64,000 bases of DNA from Belliella aquatica (GTDB taxonomy: Bacteria > Bacteroidota > Bacteroidia > Cytophagales > Cyclobacteriaceae): NCBI RefSeq assembly GCF_014637795.1, contig NZ_BMFD01000006.1:178745-242744 (forward strand). Reading direction: 5' to 3'. The position numbers and the translations under genes are program-made. Within the stretch, counting starts at the first letter, position 1. Each line of letters begins with the position of its first letter. Below, piece after piece: positions 8,412 to 19,024 of this stretch. The notes beneath the pieces were generated by a model, which was not told the DNA's origin, did not search any database, and was given only the letters and a program-made list of their open reading frames with translations.

Positions 8412-10520
8412 ATGATCAAGTATTTAACTTTTTTATTCCTTTTCACTTTGAGCGCAAGCTTTGCGCAAACTTCTTTTCAATTCGATCAAAATATAAATCT
8501 CACTCAAAATGGTGAAAATTTAGAATTGCCCTTTTCAGGAGGACTCAACGCCGCTCAGATCCAAACAATGGATGTGAATGGAGATGGTGAAGAGGAAATG
8601 GTCATTTGGGATATCAATGCCCGTCAGATTTCTATTTTTAAAATTGAAAATGGTGCTTACACTTTCTATCCTGAATTGGCTTACTATTTTCCTTCCGATG
8701 TAAATGGATTTTTGGTTCTAGCTGACTTTGATGGCGATGGAAAAAAAGATCTATTTACAAGTAGTCCTTTTGGAATTAGAGCTTATAAAAATGTCAGTTC
8801 TGTTGGTGCGACTTTTCCAAGTTGGGAATTAGCTCAGAATTTTTTAAGACTGGACAACAACTCGAATCTTCAAGCGAATAATCTTGATATTCCGCTAATC
8901 ATGGATGTAGATGGAGATGGGGATTTGGATATTGTCACCTTCAATTTCGCTTCAGGGGATTTCTTGGAGTTTTACAGAAATACCTCTATCGAGCGAAAAG
9001 GGGTTGCAGATATTGATGGTTTTGCGTTTCCAGAGGCAAGATGGGGAGGCTTTGAGTTTTGTGGTTGTGGGGGTTTTAGTTTTGGAGTTACCTGTTCAGG
9101 CTTTCCAATCGGGAGGATACTTGATGATGAAAACAAAAGAATCCAACACGCTGGAGGGCACTCGATTTTATACTCGGATTTTGATGGAGATGGGATATTT
9201 GACTTGTTGATGGGACAGGATGAATGCAATCAACTTTATTATTTACCCAACAAAGGGACAAATAACAATCCTGTTTTTGATGAATTTGCGACCTCGATTC
9301 CTATGGTTGGGGAATTACCGGAGTTTCCTATTTTTCATGCTGCACAGCTGTGGGAAAATCAACTATTGATTAGTATCAATTCGTCATCTATAGCAGGGCC
9401 TTTTCGGGCTGATTATGCTAGAAATATATTTTCTGTTCCTCTTGACGGTGGGAGCTTGGAGCCTTTTCTTCAAAACCAGATGTTGGATTTGGGAGAAAAT
9501 GCGAGGCCTTCTTTTCAAGGCAATAAGTTAAATGGGTCACTTCTACTCTCGGCAAATTCTTTAATCGGGAATCGGGTCGTAGGAAATTTGAATCGGATAT
9601 CTGTTACCGATCAGGCTTGGGAATTTGTAGAGGAAGATTATTTAGGATTATCGGAACTTGATTTGACCGATTTGCAATTCCAGGCTTTTCGGAATGCACA
9701 AGGGCAAGAGAGTTTTTGGCTGGCGGGAACAGATACCGTGAATTTATCATTAGTCAAGAAGTTATTTTATGCTACACAGTCAAATCTTCAAAATCTTCAA
9801 GAAATTAATGTTCCGGGCATAACGCCAAGACCTCTGGATCATTTTGAGTTTTTCTCTTTTGAGAATCAAAATTATGTTCTAATAGCAAGGCAAACAGGGG
9901 AGTTGATTTTATTTGAAGTGAATTTTTCTAATGCTTTGCCACAACTTAGTCTCTTGGAAAGGAATTTTTTAGGATTCCAAGATAATCCTTCATCTCGCAA
10001 TCTCAACGTTCATGTTATTGCAGGGCAGCGACCGAGTTTGTATGCAGTAGATCAGCGAGGTGGTATATTTTTTATTGCCGATTTTATGAATTCAGGTGAT
10101 AGGGAAGAGGTTTTGGTTAGAATAGGAGAAGAGTTTCGACCTACACGACTCGGCAGGAATACTTGGATCAATGCCATTCCCGATGCATTTGGCTCCAATT
10201 ATGATTTGCTTTTGGGGACGACAGCAGGAGGTTTGATTTACCTCAAGGCTTCTGAAAATATTGATAGTCCATCAGGTGAAGAATTTTTGGTGAAAATATT
10301 CCCCAACCCTACTGATGGTCCCATTCGCATAATCGCAAATCAATCGGCAACGGTGAGGTTAATTAATGGTCTTGGTCAGGTTTTAATTGAAGGCATAGAA
10401 ATTCAATCAAATCGAGAAATCGATTTGCAAGCAGCATTTTTAGCTCCAGGAGTGTATATCTTGAATTTTAGATTAGAAAATGGTGAGCAGGTCAGTAGGA
10501 GAGTGATTTTGAAGCCTTAA
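8412..10520 (+). CDS. FG-GAP/VCBS repeat protein with T9SS sorting domain
   Basis: A 702-residue secreted protein with a signal peptide (residues 1-18, ASFAQ). Calcium-binding FG-GAP/VCBS-like repeats are seen as D-x-D-x-D-G motifs: DVNGDGEEE (about 55), DFDGDGKKD (about 109), DVDGDGDLD (about 164) and DFDGDGIFD (about 258). The C-terminal about 75 residues ([14 protein letters not shown] to VILKP) form a type A sorting domain used by type IX secretion. A PorT-like gene lies elsewhere in the window. The ligand or activity is unknown. Its end overlaps the convergent panB gene by 4 bases. Confidence 0.85.
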   Translation: MIKYLTFLFLFTLSASFAQTSFQFDQNINLTQNGENLELPFSGGLNAAQIQTMDVNGDGEEEMVIWDINARQISIFKIENGAYTFYPELAYYFPSDVNGFLVLADFDGDGKKDLFTSSPFGIRAYKNVSSVGATFPSWELAQNFLRLDNNSNLQANNLDIPLIMDVDGDGDLDIVTFNFASGDFLEFYRNTSIERKGVADIDGFAFPEARWGGFEFCGCGGFSFGVTCSGFPIGRILDDENKRIQHAGGHSILYSDFDGDGIFDLLMGQDECNQLYYLPNKGTNNNPVFDEFATSIPMVGELPEFPIFHAAQLWENQLLISINSSSIAGPFRADYARNIFSVPLDGGSLEPFLQNQMLDLGENARPSFQGNKLNGSLLLSANSLIGNRVVGNLNRISVTDQAWEFVEEDYLGLSELDLTDLQFQAFRNAQGQESFWLAGTDTVNLSLVKKLFYATQSNLQNLQEINVPGITPRPLDHFEFFSFENQNYVLIARQTGELILFEVNFSNALPQLSLLERNFLGFQDNPSSRNLNVHVIAGQRPSLYAVDQRGGIFFIADFMNSGDREEVLVRIGEEFRPTRLGRNTWINAIPDAFGSNYDLLLGTTAGGLIYLKASENIDSPSGEEFLVKIFPNPTDGPIRIIANQSATVRLINGLGQVLIEGIEIQSNREIDLQAAFLAPGVYILNFRLENGEQVSRRVILKP

Positions 10521-11338
10521 TAACTCTCACTTTCGTTGGGGAAGTCTTTTGATTTGACGTCAGTGATGTAATCTTGAACAGCTTTAGTCATTATGTTTTG
10601 CAGATCAGCATACTGTCTTAGAAATCTTGGTTTGAACTCCTGGGTGATGCCAAGCATATCATGAACTACCAAAACCTGCCCATCTACATCACCACCTGCA
10701 CCGATTCCGATGACAGGGATACTGACCGTCTCTGCTACTTTTTTGGCAAGTTTAGCTGGGATTTTTTCTAAAACAAGCGCAAAACAGCCAGTTTCCTCTA
10801 AAATCTTAGCGTCCTCAAGGAGTTTATTTGCTTCTTCCTTTTCTTTAGCTCTTACGGTGTATGTTCCAAATTTATAAATGGATTGTGGAGTCAATCCTAG
10901 GTGTCCCATCACGGGTACGCCGGCACTCAAAATTCTTGTGATAGATTCTTTGATTTCAGATCCTCCTTCTACTTTTACAGCATGTGCTCCAGATTCCTTC
11001 ATAATTCTGATAGCTGACCGAAGTGCTTCCGAACTATTTCCCTGATACGACCCAAAAGGAATATCCACGACCACAAAAGCTCTTTTCACACCACGTACCA
11101 CAGAACTTGCATGATAGATCATTTGATCCATTGTAATCGGCAAAGTCGTCTCGTGACCAGCCATGACATTGGATGCAGAATCTCCTACCAAGATGATATC
11201 TACTCCAGCACCATCCACAATGGTAGCCATAGAAAAATCATAAGCCGTGAGCATGGAGATTTTTTCTCCTCGAGATTTCATCTCTTGAAGTGTGTGTGTG
11301 GTGATTCTCTTGATATTGGAAGATTGGTGTACAGACAT
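10517..11338 (-). CDS. panB: 3-methyl-2-oxobutanoate hydroxymethyltransferase
   Basis: A 273-residue TIM-barrel enzyme of pantothenate synthesis that makes ketopantoate from alpha-ketoisovalerate and methylene-THF. Hallmarks are [37 protein letters not shown] (metal-binding Asp), [17 protein letters not shown] and GHLGLTPQS, and [21 protein letters not shown]. It is the last gene of a leftward cluster (waaA, rsgA, phosphoribosyltransferase, panB) and sits 7 bases from the phosphoribosyltransferase stop. Confidence 0.96.
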   Translation of the reverse strand: MSVHQSSNIKRITTHTLQEMKSRGEKISMLTAYDFSMATIVDGAGVDIILVGDSASNVMAGHETTLPITMDQMIYHASSVVRGVKRAFVVVDIPFGSYQGNSSEALRSAIRIMKESGAHAVKVEGGSEIKESITRILSAGVPVMGHLGLTPQSIYKFGTYTVRAKEKEEANKLLEDAKILEETGCFALVLEKIPAKLAKKVAETVSIPVIGIGAGGDVDGQVLVVHDMLGITQEFKPRFLRQYADLQNIMTKAVQDYITDVKSKDFPNESESY

Positions 11339-11345
11339 TTTGGGC

Positions 11346-11849
11346 TTAGTGAAGGTGGACAGAGTAATTGTCAGTGCTTAGGTTGACAGAAATATGTTCG
11401 TTGAGCGTGGTTGAAAGTTCTAATCCTGTGTAGTCAGGGGAAACGGGGAATAATTTATGACTTCTATTGACCAAGACTGCAAGCTCCATTTTTTTGATAG
11501 GAATCTCTAAAAAGGGTTTGAGTGCAAATGCTAAGGTTTTGCCAGTATTCAGTACGTCATCGACTAATATCAAGCATTTATTTTCCATGTCGATATTTTC
11601 AGACAAGGTTACATTTCCTTGGACAATTGCCATTTTATCTACAAGCACTTCTACAGATTCTACCTCCAATGGAGAGATCTCCTTTAATTTGTTGGCTAAA
11701 AGTTCTGCGAATATTCTTCCCATGCCAGATATTCCAGCAAAAATAACCTGGTTTTCTGTAGCGTTGCGCTCGTATATTTCATAAGCCATCCGCGTTATTT
11801 TCTGTTGAATTTGACGGTGGTTAAGTACCAAAGTTTTATGATCGATCAT
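11346..11849 (-). CDS. PyrR-like phosphoribosyltransferase
   Basis: A 167-residue type I PRTase. The PRPP-binding signature [14 protein letters not shown] lies at residues 93-106. The C-terminal part, [31 protein letters not shown], matches the PyrR family (uracil phosphoribosyltransferase / pyr operon attenuator). Bacteroidota homologues are usually annotated only as phosphoribosyltransferases, and no pyr gene is nearby, so a regulatory role is not supported here. It is read with panB, which follows after 7 bases. Confidence 0.82.
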   Translation of the reverse strand: MIDHKTLVLNHRQIQQKITRMAYEIYERNATENQVIFAGISGMGRIFAELLANKLKEISPLEVESVEVLVDKMAIVQGNVTLSENIDMENKCLILVDDVLNTGKTLAFALKPFLEIPIKKMELAVLVNRSHKLFPVSPDYTGLELSTTLNEHISVNLSTDNYSVHLH

Positions 11850-11946
11850 CTGAAGGTTTTCGAGTTTTTTTTAGAAAGTGAATTTACAGGAAATGATTTT
11901 GGTTTCAAACTTTTTTGACTTTCTAGCACACATTTATTCCTTAATG

Positions 11947-12870
11947 CTATCGGTGGTCATCTTCTTCATTGAGGATATTGATATAACTGTCATAGCGGTA
12001 AGGGTGAATATGACCTTTTTCCAATTTCTCCAAAACCACACAGCCGGGCTCGTTGATGTGGCGGCAGTTGTTGTATTTGCACTGACCAAGGTATTTTCTC
12101 ATTTCAGGGAAATAGTGGGAGAGCTCAGAATCACTGATATCCAATATCCCGAACTCCTTGATCCCCGGAGTGTCTATCAAATATCCACCATTTGGAATCT
12201 CAAACATCTCTGCAAAAGTAGTCGTGTGTACTCCCTTCGCGCTGAATTTGGATATTTCTTGGGTGACTTGTTCTGCTTCTGGGATGATTTTATTGAGTAA
12301 GGTTGATTTGCCTACACCCGAATGCCCTGATAGCAGCGTAGTTTTTCCATTCAGCAAGGGCATAAACTGTTCCTGAAGATCACTTTCATCAAGGGCTGAG
12401 ATTTCCAAAACATTATATCCCAAAATATTATAAATATCACGGATATCTTGGAGGTAATCGAGGTCTTTGTCCTTGTACTCTAAGTCCATTTTATTGACAA
12501 TAATGCTTGCGGGAATCCTAAAACTCTCCGTGCTCACCAAAAATCTATCAATAAAACCTAGCGAGGTTCTAGGATTGCGAAGCGTAATAATTAAAAAAGC
12601 TTGATCAATATTAGATGCAATGATATGCGAAAAATGAGTCTTTCGGGTTGATTTACGGATGATATAATTTTCTCTTGGCAAGATTTCATCAATTGTCCAA
12701 GTAGGTTGCCCATCTTCTTTAGCGACAGTCACATAATCGCCCACAGCTATTGGATTTGTCAGTTTGAGGTCATCTTGTTTGAATTTTCCTCTCAATCGTG
12801 ACTTCACAAGACCACTTTCGGTCTTGACAATATACCAGCTGCCTGTGGATTTGATTACCCTTCCGTTCAT
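11947..12870 (-). CDS. rsgA: Ribosome small subunit-dependent GTPase A
   Basis: A 307-residue circularly permuted GTPase. The N-terminal OB-fold comes first (residues 1-65), then the GTPase motifs in permuted order: NKMD (G4), GHSGVGKSTLLNK (P-loop) and DTPGIKEFG (G3). The C-terminal zinc site is CKYNNCRHINEPGC (C-x4-C-x-H-x5-C). RsgA assists late 30S maturation. Its ATG directly abuts the waaA stop, so the two form an operon. A 97-base gap separates it from the phosphoribosyltransferase. Confidence 0.95.
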   Translation of the reverse strand: MNGRVIKSTGSWYIVKTESGLVKSRLRGKFKQDDLKLTNPIAVGDYVTVAKEDGQPTWTIDEILPRENYIIRKSTRKTHFSHIIASNIDQAFLIITLRNPRTSLGFIDRFLVSTESFRIPASIIVNKMDLEYKDKDLDYLQDIRDIYNILGYNVLEISALDESDLQEQFMPLLNGKTTLLSGHSGVGKSTLLNKIIPEAEQVTQEISKFSAKGVHTTTFAEMFEIPNGGYLIDTPGIKEFGILDISDSELSHYFPEMRKYLGQCKYNNCRHINEPGCVVLEKLEKGHIHPYRYDSYINILNEEDDHR

Positions 12871-14115
12871 TTATTTTTGATTTTCGATCAATACCAACTC
12901 CACGATTTTTTTGGCACTTCCTAGATTTTCTTTTACCAATTTGTTTGCTGCTTTGCAAGTTTCTTGATAAAGTTCAGGGTTTTCCAACTCGGAGATAATA
13001 GTCTTCAGTTCATCAAAGGTAGCAACAGAACAGCTAGCGCCATAATCTAAGCTGATTTTTGCTTCAGGAAATTTTTTTGCTTTTTTGAGTTGACCAAAAA
13101 TTACTGGAATACCGAATGCCAAAGGCTCCAAGATATTGTGTAATCCTTTTCCAAATGCACCTCCAACGTATGCGATAAAAGCATATTGGTAAAGCGATGA
13201 AAGCATGCCAACATTGTCTATGATAATTACTTCAGCACTTTTTTTCGTAGAGATTTGAGAAAATCTAATTGTCTCCTTATTTATTTTTCCTTCCCAATCT
13301 GTCATCGTACCGTCATGAATATCGTGGGGTGCTATGATGAAACTGTATTGGTCAGACTCATTGATAAAAGGAATCAAAATATTCATGTCTTGGGGCCATG
13401 CAGATCCGATTACTATTGTTTTTCTGTTTGTGATCAATCGTTTAATCTCTCCGAAATCAACTGGTGCTGCTTTGATTTGCGAAACGCGATCGAATCTTGT
13501 GTCCCCAGCAATACTGCTGTTTTTGATATCTATTTGATGCAGTAGATCAAGACTTCTTTCATTTTGAGTAAAGATATGATCAAAAGATTTCAGGATTTTT
13601 CTAAAAAAACCACCAAAAGGTTGGAAGTAAACTTGGTCCTCCCTCAAGGCGGCAGCAAAAAGGTAAAGCTGGATGTTTTGATTTTTAGCCTCCAAAATAT
13701 AATTCGCCCAAAGGTCATATTTTACAAAAAAGGCCATTTTTGGCTCTAGAATTTTGAGAAAGCGCCTCGCATTTCTTGCAGTATCTATGGGAAGGTAGGT
13801 GATAAAATCCACATCTTCTTGTTTCTTTTTTCGAACGTTTTCATATCCTGATGGACTAAAAAAACTAACCACTACACTGAAGTCAGGTTTTTGCTTTTTA
13901 AGTTGGTGGATCACAGGCTTGGCTTGTTCGTATTCTCCCAGAGAGGCGACATGAAACCAGACAATTGGCTGCTTAGAAGTCTTTTTAAAATCCTCAAGAA
14001 CTTGCCAAACTTTGTTTCTTCCTTTGACAAAAAGCTTGAGTTTCGGATTGGTATTTTGGAGCAAATTGGTAAGAATGGAGAACAGCTCCATTGAAAAATT
14101 GTATATCAATTTCAT
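12871..14115 (-). CDS. waaA: 3-deoxy-D-manno-octulosonic acid (Kdo) transferase
   Basis: A 414-residue GT30 protein. The N-terminal membrane-associated segment MKLIYNFSMELFSILTNLLQ precedes the IVWFHVASLGEYEQAKPVIHQLKKQKP block (Glu is the likely catalytic residue). The C-terminal FVGGAFGKGLHNILEPLAFGIPVIFG matches the Kdo transferase donor-binding region. The enzyme attaches Kdo to lipid A precursor at the inner face of the inner membrane. It is the first gene of the leftward waaA-rsgA cluster. Confidence 0.93.
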   Translation of the reverse strand: MKLIYNFSMELFSILTNLLQNTNPKLKLFVKGRNKVWQVLEDFKKTSKQPIVWFHVASLGEYEQAKPVIHQLKKQKPDFSVVVSFFSPSGYENVRKKKQEDVDFITYLPIDTARNARRFLKILEPKMAFFVKYDLWANYILEAKNQNIQLYLFAAALREDQVYFQPFGGFFRKILKSFDHIFTQNERSLDLLHQIDIKNSSIAGDTRFDRVSQIKAAPVDFGEIKRLITNRKTIVIGSAWPQDMNILIPFINESDQYSFIIAPHDIHDGTMTDWEGKINKETIRFSQISTKKSAEVIIIDNVGMLSSLYQYAFIAYVGGAFGKGLHNILEPLAFGIPVIFGQLKKAKKFPEAKISLDYGASCSVATFDELKTIISELENPELYQETCKAANKLVKENLGSAKKIVELVLIENQK

Positions 14116-14205
14116 TTTTTAAAAGTAATTTATGTGTGGTTTATTAGGTTATCGGAAAATTAGAAATAATAATCCAGTAATTAAAGGGAATCAGTTTGAA
14201 AGAAA

Positions 14206-14238
14206 AAACGCCTCAATCAAAATTTGATCGAGGCGTTT
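14206..14238 (-). terminator. Terminator of the peroxiredoxin gene
   Basis: The inverted arms CGCCTCAATCAA (14209-14220) and TTGATCGAGGCG (14224-14235) pair with one mismatch. On the minus strand the hairpin is followed by a T-run (plus-strand A residues 14203-14208). It lies just past the peroxiredoxin stop. Confidence 0.85.
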
Positions 14239-14260
14239 GTAATTTTTTAAGATGTTAATC

Positions 14261-14890
14261 TTAGTTATTAGTCAAATAAGCAGACACACCTTCTTTGGTG
14301 GCTGTCATTGCTTCTTTTCCTTCTTCCCAGTTTGCTGGACATACTTCACCGAATTTTTCTACGTGCTGAAGTGCATCTACCAATCTCAAAGTTTCGTCAA
14401 TGCTTCTTCCAAGTGGAAGGTCATTGATGGTTTCTTGTCTTACGATACCATTTTTATCAATCAAAAATGTACCTCTGAAAGCTACTGGAATACCTTCGAA
14501 AGTCAATTCACCTTCTTCATTGTAATTCCACTCTCCTGCCAATACGCCAAAATTGTGCGCGATAGTTTTTGCTGTATCTGCTACGATTGGGTAAGTTACG
14601 CCCATGATACCACCTTGTTCTTTTGGTGTGTTCAACCAAGCTAGGTGTGATTCTTCTGTATCCGTAGAAGCTGCTACTACTGCTACGCCTCTTTTTTCGA
14701 ATTCAGCCAATTTTTCTTGAAATGCAAGGATTTCAGTTGGGCAAACGAATGTGAAATCTTTTGGATAAAAGAAGAATACAACCTCTTGTTTTCCGATGAA
14801 CTGCTCTAAAGAAAAACCTTCAATGATTTCTTCACCATTGATTACTGCTGGAGCGTTGAAAACAGGTGCTTTTTTTCCTACTAATGACAT
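14261..14890 (-). CDS. 2-Cys peroxiredoxin (AhpC/Prx1 type)
   Basis: A 209-residue thiol peroxidase. The peroxidatic Cys is C50 in FYPKDFTFVCPTE; the resolving Cys is in GEVCPANWEEG near residue 184. The usual AFRGTFLIDKNGIVRQ block lies between them. It reduces hydrogen and organic peroxides in the cytoplasm. The gene is monocistronic with its own terminator. No ahpF-like reductase is adjacent; a bacillithiol-type thiol system is implied by bshA and ypdA elsewhere in the window, but a link is only inference. Confidence 0.93.
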   Translation of the reverse strand: MSLVGKKAPVFNAPAVINGEEIIEGFSLEQFIGKQEVVFFFYPKDFTFVCPTEILAFQEKLAEFEKRGVAVVAASTDTEESHLAWLNTPKEQGGIMGVTYPIVADTAKTIAHNFGVLAGEWNYNEEGELTFEGIPVAFRGTFLIDKNGIVRQETINDLPLGRSIDETLRLVDALQHVEKFGEVCPANWEEGKEAMTATKEGVSAYLTNN

Positions 14891-15309
14891 AATTCTATTA
14901 TTTTAATTGTGATAAGCTAAATTGTTCCTTATTTAATTTGGTAAATTCTATTATTCTGAAGCTCAAATCGATACTTGACTTTCAGTTTGTTTCAATATTT
15001 ATCATTTTGATAAATTATAACTCATTTGATTTCCAAATTGTTATGCAAAATTAACGATAGTTAAAAATCTTTCAAAACTTTAGCCAAATGAAATTTTGTG
15101 TATTTTGAATTTTGTAAAAAAAGTGGTTTATAATGTTGATTATATTCAATCTATACTCAATGAAGTATTGGATTAAAATGTATCGCCAAATATTATTTTT
15201 ATAAAATTTTGATTTTGTTATTTTTTGTGTCTCAAGTGTTTGATATCCTTAGTAAAATTTATTTATCTTGTACCTCGCTTACGTTTTAAAGTAAAGTTTA
15301 TCGCATTCA
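14891..15309. other. 419-base AT-rich divergent intergenic region
   Basis: This divergent region lies between the peroxiredoxin (leftward) and LMW-PTP (rightward) genes and must hold both promoters. A TATCTTG at 15263-15269, about 40 bases before the LMW-PTP start, resembles a degenerate Bacteroidota -7 box. I found no ORF, strong hairpin or clear riboswitch-like fold. Confidence 0.4.
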
Positions 15310-15795
15310 ATGGTTAAAGTATTATTCGTTTGTTTAGGTAACATTTGCAGATCACCTCTTGCAGAAGCTATTTTCAATCAAAAAGTTAAAGAAAGTAGCC
15401 TCACAATGAAGTTTAAAAGTGATAGTTGTGGAACCTCAGATTACCATATAGGAGAATTGCCTGATGAGCGAACACTTCAGTGTGCAGCAGATAAAGGTTT
15501 GGAAATCAATCATCGAGGGAGACAAATCAATCGAGTAGATGTTAGAGAGTTTGACTATTTGATAGCAATGGATAAGTCTAATAAAATCAATATCGAAAGA
15601 CTTATAGATAGTAGTGGATTAAGGCATGAGCAGGTTTACCTTCTTAGAGAATTTCAGCCCCATCCAGACAATATTGAAGTTCCAGATCCATATTATGGTG
15701 GAATAGAAGCGTTCGAAAATGTTTACAATATCTTAGATGAATCTATCACTCATTTCTTAGAGTTTTTAAAAGAGGAGCATAAAGTTTATGTTTGA
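15310..15795 (+). CDS. Low-molecular-weight protein-tyrosine-phosphatase family
   Basis: A 161-residue LMW-PTP. The P-loop CLGNICRSP (C-x5-R) lies at residues 8-16 and the general-acid loop PDPYYGG is near residues 130-136. It is cytoplasmic. The last 8 bases overlap the start of a fructosamine-kinase-like gene. In this context it may dephosphorylate sugar phosphates on proteins rather than phosphotyrosine, since some LMW-PTP homologues act as ketosamine-phosphate phosphatases. That is inference from the neighbour. Confidence 0.9.
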   Translation: MVKVLFVCLGNICRSPLAEAIFNQKVKESSLTMKFKSDSCGTSDYHIGELPDERTLQCAADKGLEINHRGRQINRVDVREFDYLIAMDKSNKINIERLIDSSGLRHEQVYLLREFQPHPDNIEVPDPYYGGIEAFENVYNILDESITHFLEFLKEEHKVYV

Positions 15796-16660
15796 TTTGA
15801 ATGCCCGGTATGAACAAATACTTTTTTTAAGCTTTGGCAAAGAAATTACAATTAATCAATCTCGGTTAGTAGCAGCCGGTAACGTCAATCAAGGGATTCA
15901 GCTTAGTACAAGTGAAGGCAATTACTTTTTGAAAGTTAACTTTGAAGCCTTGAGAGATATTTTTGAAAAAGAAGCGCATGGACTTCAGCTTCTAGCGTCC
16001 AATTGCCCATTGACCGTCCCAGAGGTTTATCATTACGGTCAAATTGAGGATTATAATTATTTATTAATGGAATGGGTGGAGTCAGGTGAAAGGTCCACTG
16101 ACTATTGGGAAAGATTAGGTGAAGGATTGGCACAACTACATATGGCTAGTCAGGAGTCATTTGGTTTGTCAGATTCAAATTATATTTCTTCACTTTCTCA
16201 AAATAACGTAATGACGACTACCTGGGTAGATTTTTTTATAGAGCAAAGGTTGGAACCGCTTATGGGGAAGGCTTATTTCGATGGGCTTATTGAAGAAGAT
16301 TTTCTTAAAAAATTCAGGTCGATTTACCCCAAACTTCAAGAATTTTTTCCAAGGGAACGCCCGGCTTTATTGCATGGGGATTTATGGTCTGGAAATGTAA
16401 TGGCCGACTCGAATGGTTTCCCCGCTCTGATAGATCCCGCGGTTTATTTTGGGAATAGAGAAATGGATATTGCTTTCTCGAGGATGTTTGGAGGTTTTGA
16501 TCAGAGATTTTATGATGCTTATGATTCTGTATTTCCTCTGTCAGATGGGTTTGATGAAAGAAAGGACGTCTATAATCTCTATCCCCTGTTAGTTCACCTT
16601 TTACTATTTGGCAAAAGCTACCTTTCTGGAATTCAAAAGGTCATAACAAAGTTGATTTAA
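15788..16660 (+). CDS. Fructosamine kinase family protein
   Basis: A 290-residue FN3K/APH-fold kinase. GNVNQGIQLSTSEGNYFLKVN at residues 31-51 is the nucleotide-binding strand-loop with its Lys. LLHGDLWSGNVMAD (about residues 197-210) is the catalytic loop and LIDPAVYFGNREMDIAFSRMFGGF is the metal-binding and C-terminal signature. Bacterial members phosphorylate ribulosamines or erythrulosamines on glycated amines, leading to deglycation. It overlaps the LMW-PTP gene by 8 bases and, at its 3' end, the convergent aspartate kinase by 4 bases. Confidence 0.9.
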   Translation: MFDLNARYEQILFLSFGKEITINQSRLVAAGNVNQGIQLSTSEGNYFLKVNFEALRDIFEKEAHGLQLLASNCPLTVPEVYHYGQIEDYNYLLMEWVESGERSTDYWERLGEGLAQLHMASQESFGLSDSNYISSLSQNNVMTTTWVDFFIEQRLEPLMGKAYFDGLIEEDFLKKFRSIYPKLQEFFPRERPALLHGDLWSGNVMADSNGFPALIDPAVYFGNREMDIAFSRMFGGFDQRFYDAYDSVFPLSDGFDERKDVYNLYPLLVHLLLFGKSYLSGIQKVITKLI

Positions 16661-17925
16661 GTCAATTTGTAGACAATCTGGAAAGTCGTTCTAGTCACTT
16701 GTTCCAATAAGATCTCTTTATTTTTTAAAAGTTCGGTTACCATTTCCTCTGTATGATTTTTTACTGTCAGAAGTTGAAGCTGTTCATTGTATCTGATGTT
16801 AAAAATCGACTCGAGTTCTTTCATAAGTTTTTCCAATTTAAAGATCTGCTCGTCGATGACAATGGAGATGCTTATTGCTGAAGTTTGCAGAAGATTCACC
16901 TTGAGTTTGAGCTTTTCTAAAACCGTAAAAACCTGTTGAATGTGAGATTCATTAATGAAAGTGAAGTCTGTCACTCTGAAACTGACCAAGATTTGGTTGT
17001 CTTTGACTACAATGCAGGGTACGGTATTCAGCGTCGTGACGGTATGTATTTTAGTGCCCGCACCTTCTGGATTAAGAAAGGATTTGACATAGAGCGGGAT
17101 ACCAAGATTAGCTAGAGGCTTGATAGTTTTTGGATGAATCACTGATGCTCCATAGTACGTAAGCTCGGCTGCCTCTTTGTAATCTAGCTTATCAAATTTG
17201 ATTGTTTTTTCAAATCTTTTGGGGTCAGCGTTGAGGACGCCTTCCACATCTTTCCAAATCGTAACAGCGTCTGCCTGCAGACAAGAAGCAAGAATCGATG
17301 CGGTAAAGTCAGAGCCTTCCCTTCCTAAAGTAGTGGTTTTTCCTGAAGTTTCTCTTCCTATAAATCCTTGTGTGATGACGGTATTATTTTCTAAAATGGG
17401 AGTCAGTTTGGAGACACAGTTCTGAGTGGTCTCTTCCCAATCAATTTTCGCAAATCTATAATCGCTATTTGTAGCTATTATTTCTCTAGCGTCTTGCCAA
17501 GCACATTTTATTTCTTTCAAGCTCAAAAATGATTGAACGATAAGTGTTGAAATTATTTCACCGTAGCAGATAATTTGATCATAGTATTCATCGTAATTCT
17601 CTGGTAATAAAGTTTCGTTTAGCATTTCCAATACATCGTGAAACTGCCCATCAAGTATATTGAAAATAGCATGGTTCTTCGGGAAGAGCTCCATACAAAT
17701 GTTTATATGGTAGTCCCTAAAAATTGTATAATTCGAAGAAAAGGACTTTTTATCTAATTTTAGCTGCAATATAGTTTCAAGCGCATTTGTGCTCTTACCC
17801 ATTGCCGAAATCACAATAATTGTTGGATTTTGCAATCGATTGAAAATAATATTGAATAGGTTTTTAATAGAATCTGCATCTTTTACAGATGCTCCCCCAA
17901 ATTTGAAAACATTTACTTTTGACAT
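16657..17925 (-). CDS. Aspartate kinase (monofunctional)
   Basis: A 422-residue aspartokinase. The N-terminus VNVFKFGGASVKDADSI carries the KFGG motif. TTLGREGSDFTASILA (about residues 199-214) and WKDVEGVLNADPKRF follow, as in lysC/thrA kinase domains. The C-terminal about 130 residues form the regulatory ACT region. It catalyses the first step toward Lys, Thr and Met. Many hits in this phylum are fused to homoserine dehydrogenase, but this one is not. Only 56 bases separate it from the divergent fbp gene. Confidence 0.93.
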   Translation of the reverse strand: MSKVNVFKFGGASVKDADSIKNLFNIIFNRLQNPTIIVISAMGKSTNALETILQLKLDKKSFSSNYTIFRDYHINICMELFPKNHAIFNILDGQFHDVLEMLNETLLPENYDEYYDQIICYGEIISTLIVQSFLSLKEIKCAWQDAREIIATNSDYRFAKIDWEETTQNCVSKLTPILENNTVITQGFIGRETSGKTTTLGREGSDFTASILASCLQADAVTIWKDVEGVLNADPKRFEKTIKFDKLDYKEAAELTYYGASVIHPKTIKPLANLGIPLYVKSFLNPEGAGTKIHTVTTLNTVPCIVVKDNQILVSFRVTDFTFINESHIQQVFTVLEKLKLKVNLLQTSAISISIVIDEQIFKLEKLMKELESIFNIRYNEQLQLLTVKNHTEEMVTELLKNKEILLEQVTRTTFQIVYKLT

Positions 17926-17981
17926 AGAGAATTATGTTGTAATTTCAATTGTTCAATTTATAATTTGTACTTTTCTAAGAT

Positions 17982-19007
17982 ATGAAAATTAAGCCCTATA
18001 TTCACAACGAGTCGTCGATTGCCTATTCGGTTGGAGAGACTTTAGACAGATTTATCAAAAAGAAACAAGATGATTTCACCTATGCTTCTGGAGAGTTGTC
18101 ACAATTGCTACGTGATATCGCTCTAGCCACAAAGATAGTAAATCGAGAGACCAATCGAGCTGGTCTTGCTAATATTGGCGGAGCCTTCGGGCAAACCAAC
18201 GTACAAGGAGAAGAACAGCAAAAGTTAGATGTTATTGCAAACATTCGTTTTACAAGAGCACTGACAAAGGGAGGAGAAGTTTGTGCAATTGTATCAGAAG
18301 AAGATGATGAAGTCATAGATCTTCAAAACAGCTCTGGAAAATATGTTGTCGCAATTGATCCACTAGATGGCTCGTCAAATATTGATGTTAACATTTCCAT
18401 CGGAACCATATTTTCAATTTATAGAAGAGTGACGCCAATCGGCAGCCCTATCCAATTAGAGGATATCATGCAGCCTGGTAACAAACAAGTAGCCGCGGGA
18501 TATGTGCTTTATGGTTCTTCGACGATGTTGGTTTACACGACAGGTTGTGGTGTCAATGGCTTTACTTACGAGCAATCATTAGGTGAGTTTTTTCTGTCTC
18601 ATCCAGATATGAAAGCTCCTGCTGATGGGAAAATATTCAGTATCAATGAAGGTGGATACAATCAATTTGATCAAGGGCTGAAGAATTATCTAAAAGTTTG
18701 TAAAGAAAGAGAGTACAGCGCAAGATATATCGGGAGTTTGGTAGCTGATTTCCATAGAAATCTTCTAAAGGGTGGAATTTACATCTATCCAGCAAATCCT
18801 AAAAACCCTAACGGGAAACTTAGATTACTTTATGAAGCCAATGCGCTGGCATTTATCGCGGAACAGTCAGGAGCATCTGCTACCGATGGAGAAAATAGAA
18901 TTTTGGATATCCAACCCACGTCTTTACATCAAAGGACTCCGCTTTATATCGGGTCAAATATTATGGTAAAAGAAGCAATGGGCTTTTTGGCAAAAGAAAA
19001 AGTATAA
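17982..19007 (+). CDS. fbp: Class I fructose-1,6-bisphosphatase
   Basis: A 341-residue gluconeogenic phosphatase. Hallmarks are [22 protein letters not shown] (metal-binding acidic cluster), [22 protein letters not shown] (motif DPLDGSSN, about residues 126-133), and [38 protein letters not shown]. It hydrolyses fructose-1,6-bisphosphate to fructose-6-phosphate in the cytoplasm. It is divergent from aspartate kinase and ends 17 bases before a convergent small gene. Confidence 0.96.
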   Translation: MKIKPYIHNESSIAYSVGETLDRFIKKKQDDFTYASGELSQLLRDIALATKIVNRETNRAGLANIGGAFGQTNVQGEEQQKLDVIANIRFTRALTKGGEVCAIVSEEDDEVIDLQNSSGKYVVAIDPLDGSSNIDVNISIGTIFSIYRRVTPIGSPIQLEDIMQPGNKQVAAGYVLYGSSTMLVYTTGCGVNGFTYEQSLGEFFLSHPDMKAPADGKIFSINEGGYNQFDQGLKNYLKVCKEREYSARYIGSLVADFHRNLLKGGIYIYPANPKNPNGKLRLLYEANALAFIAEQSGASATDGENRILDIQPTSLHQRTPLYIGSNIMVKEAMGFLAKEKV

Positions 19008-19024
19008 GAAAGTCTAATGCATAA

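Noticed and set aside
11878..12300. Plus-strand open frame opposite rsgA
   Set aside because: Shadow of rsgA; no motif and no start signal.
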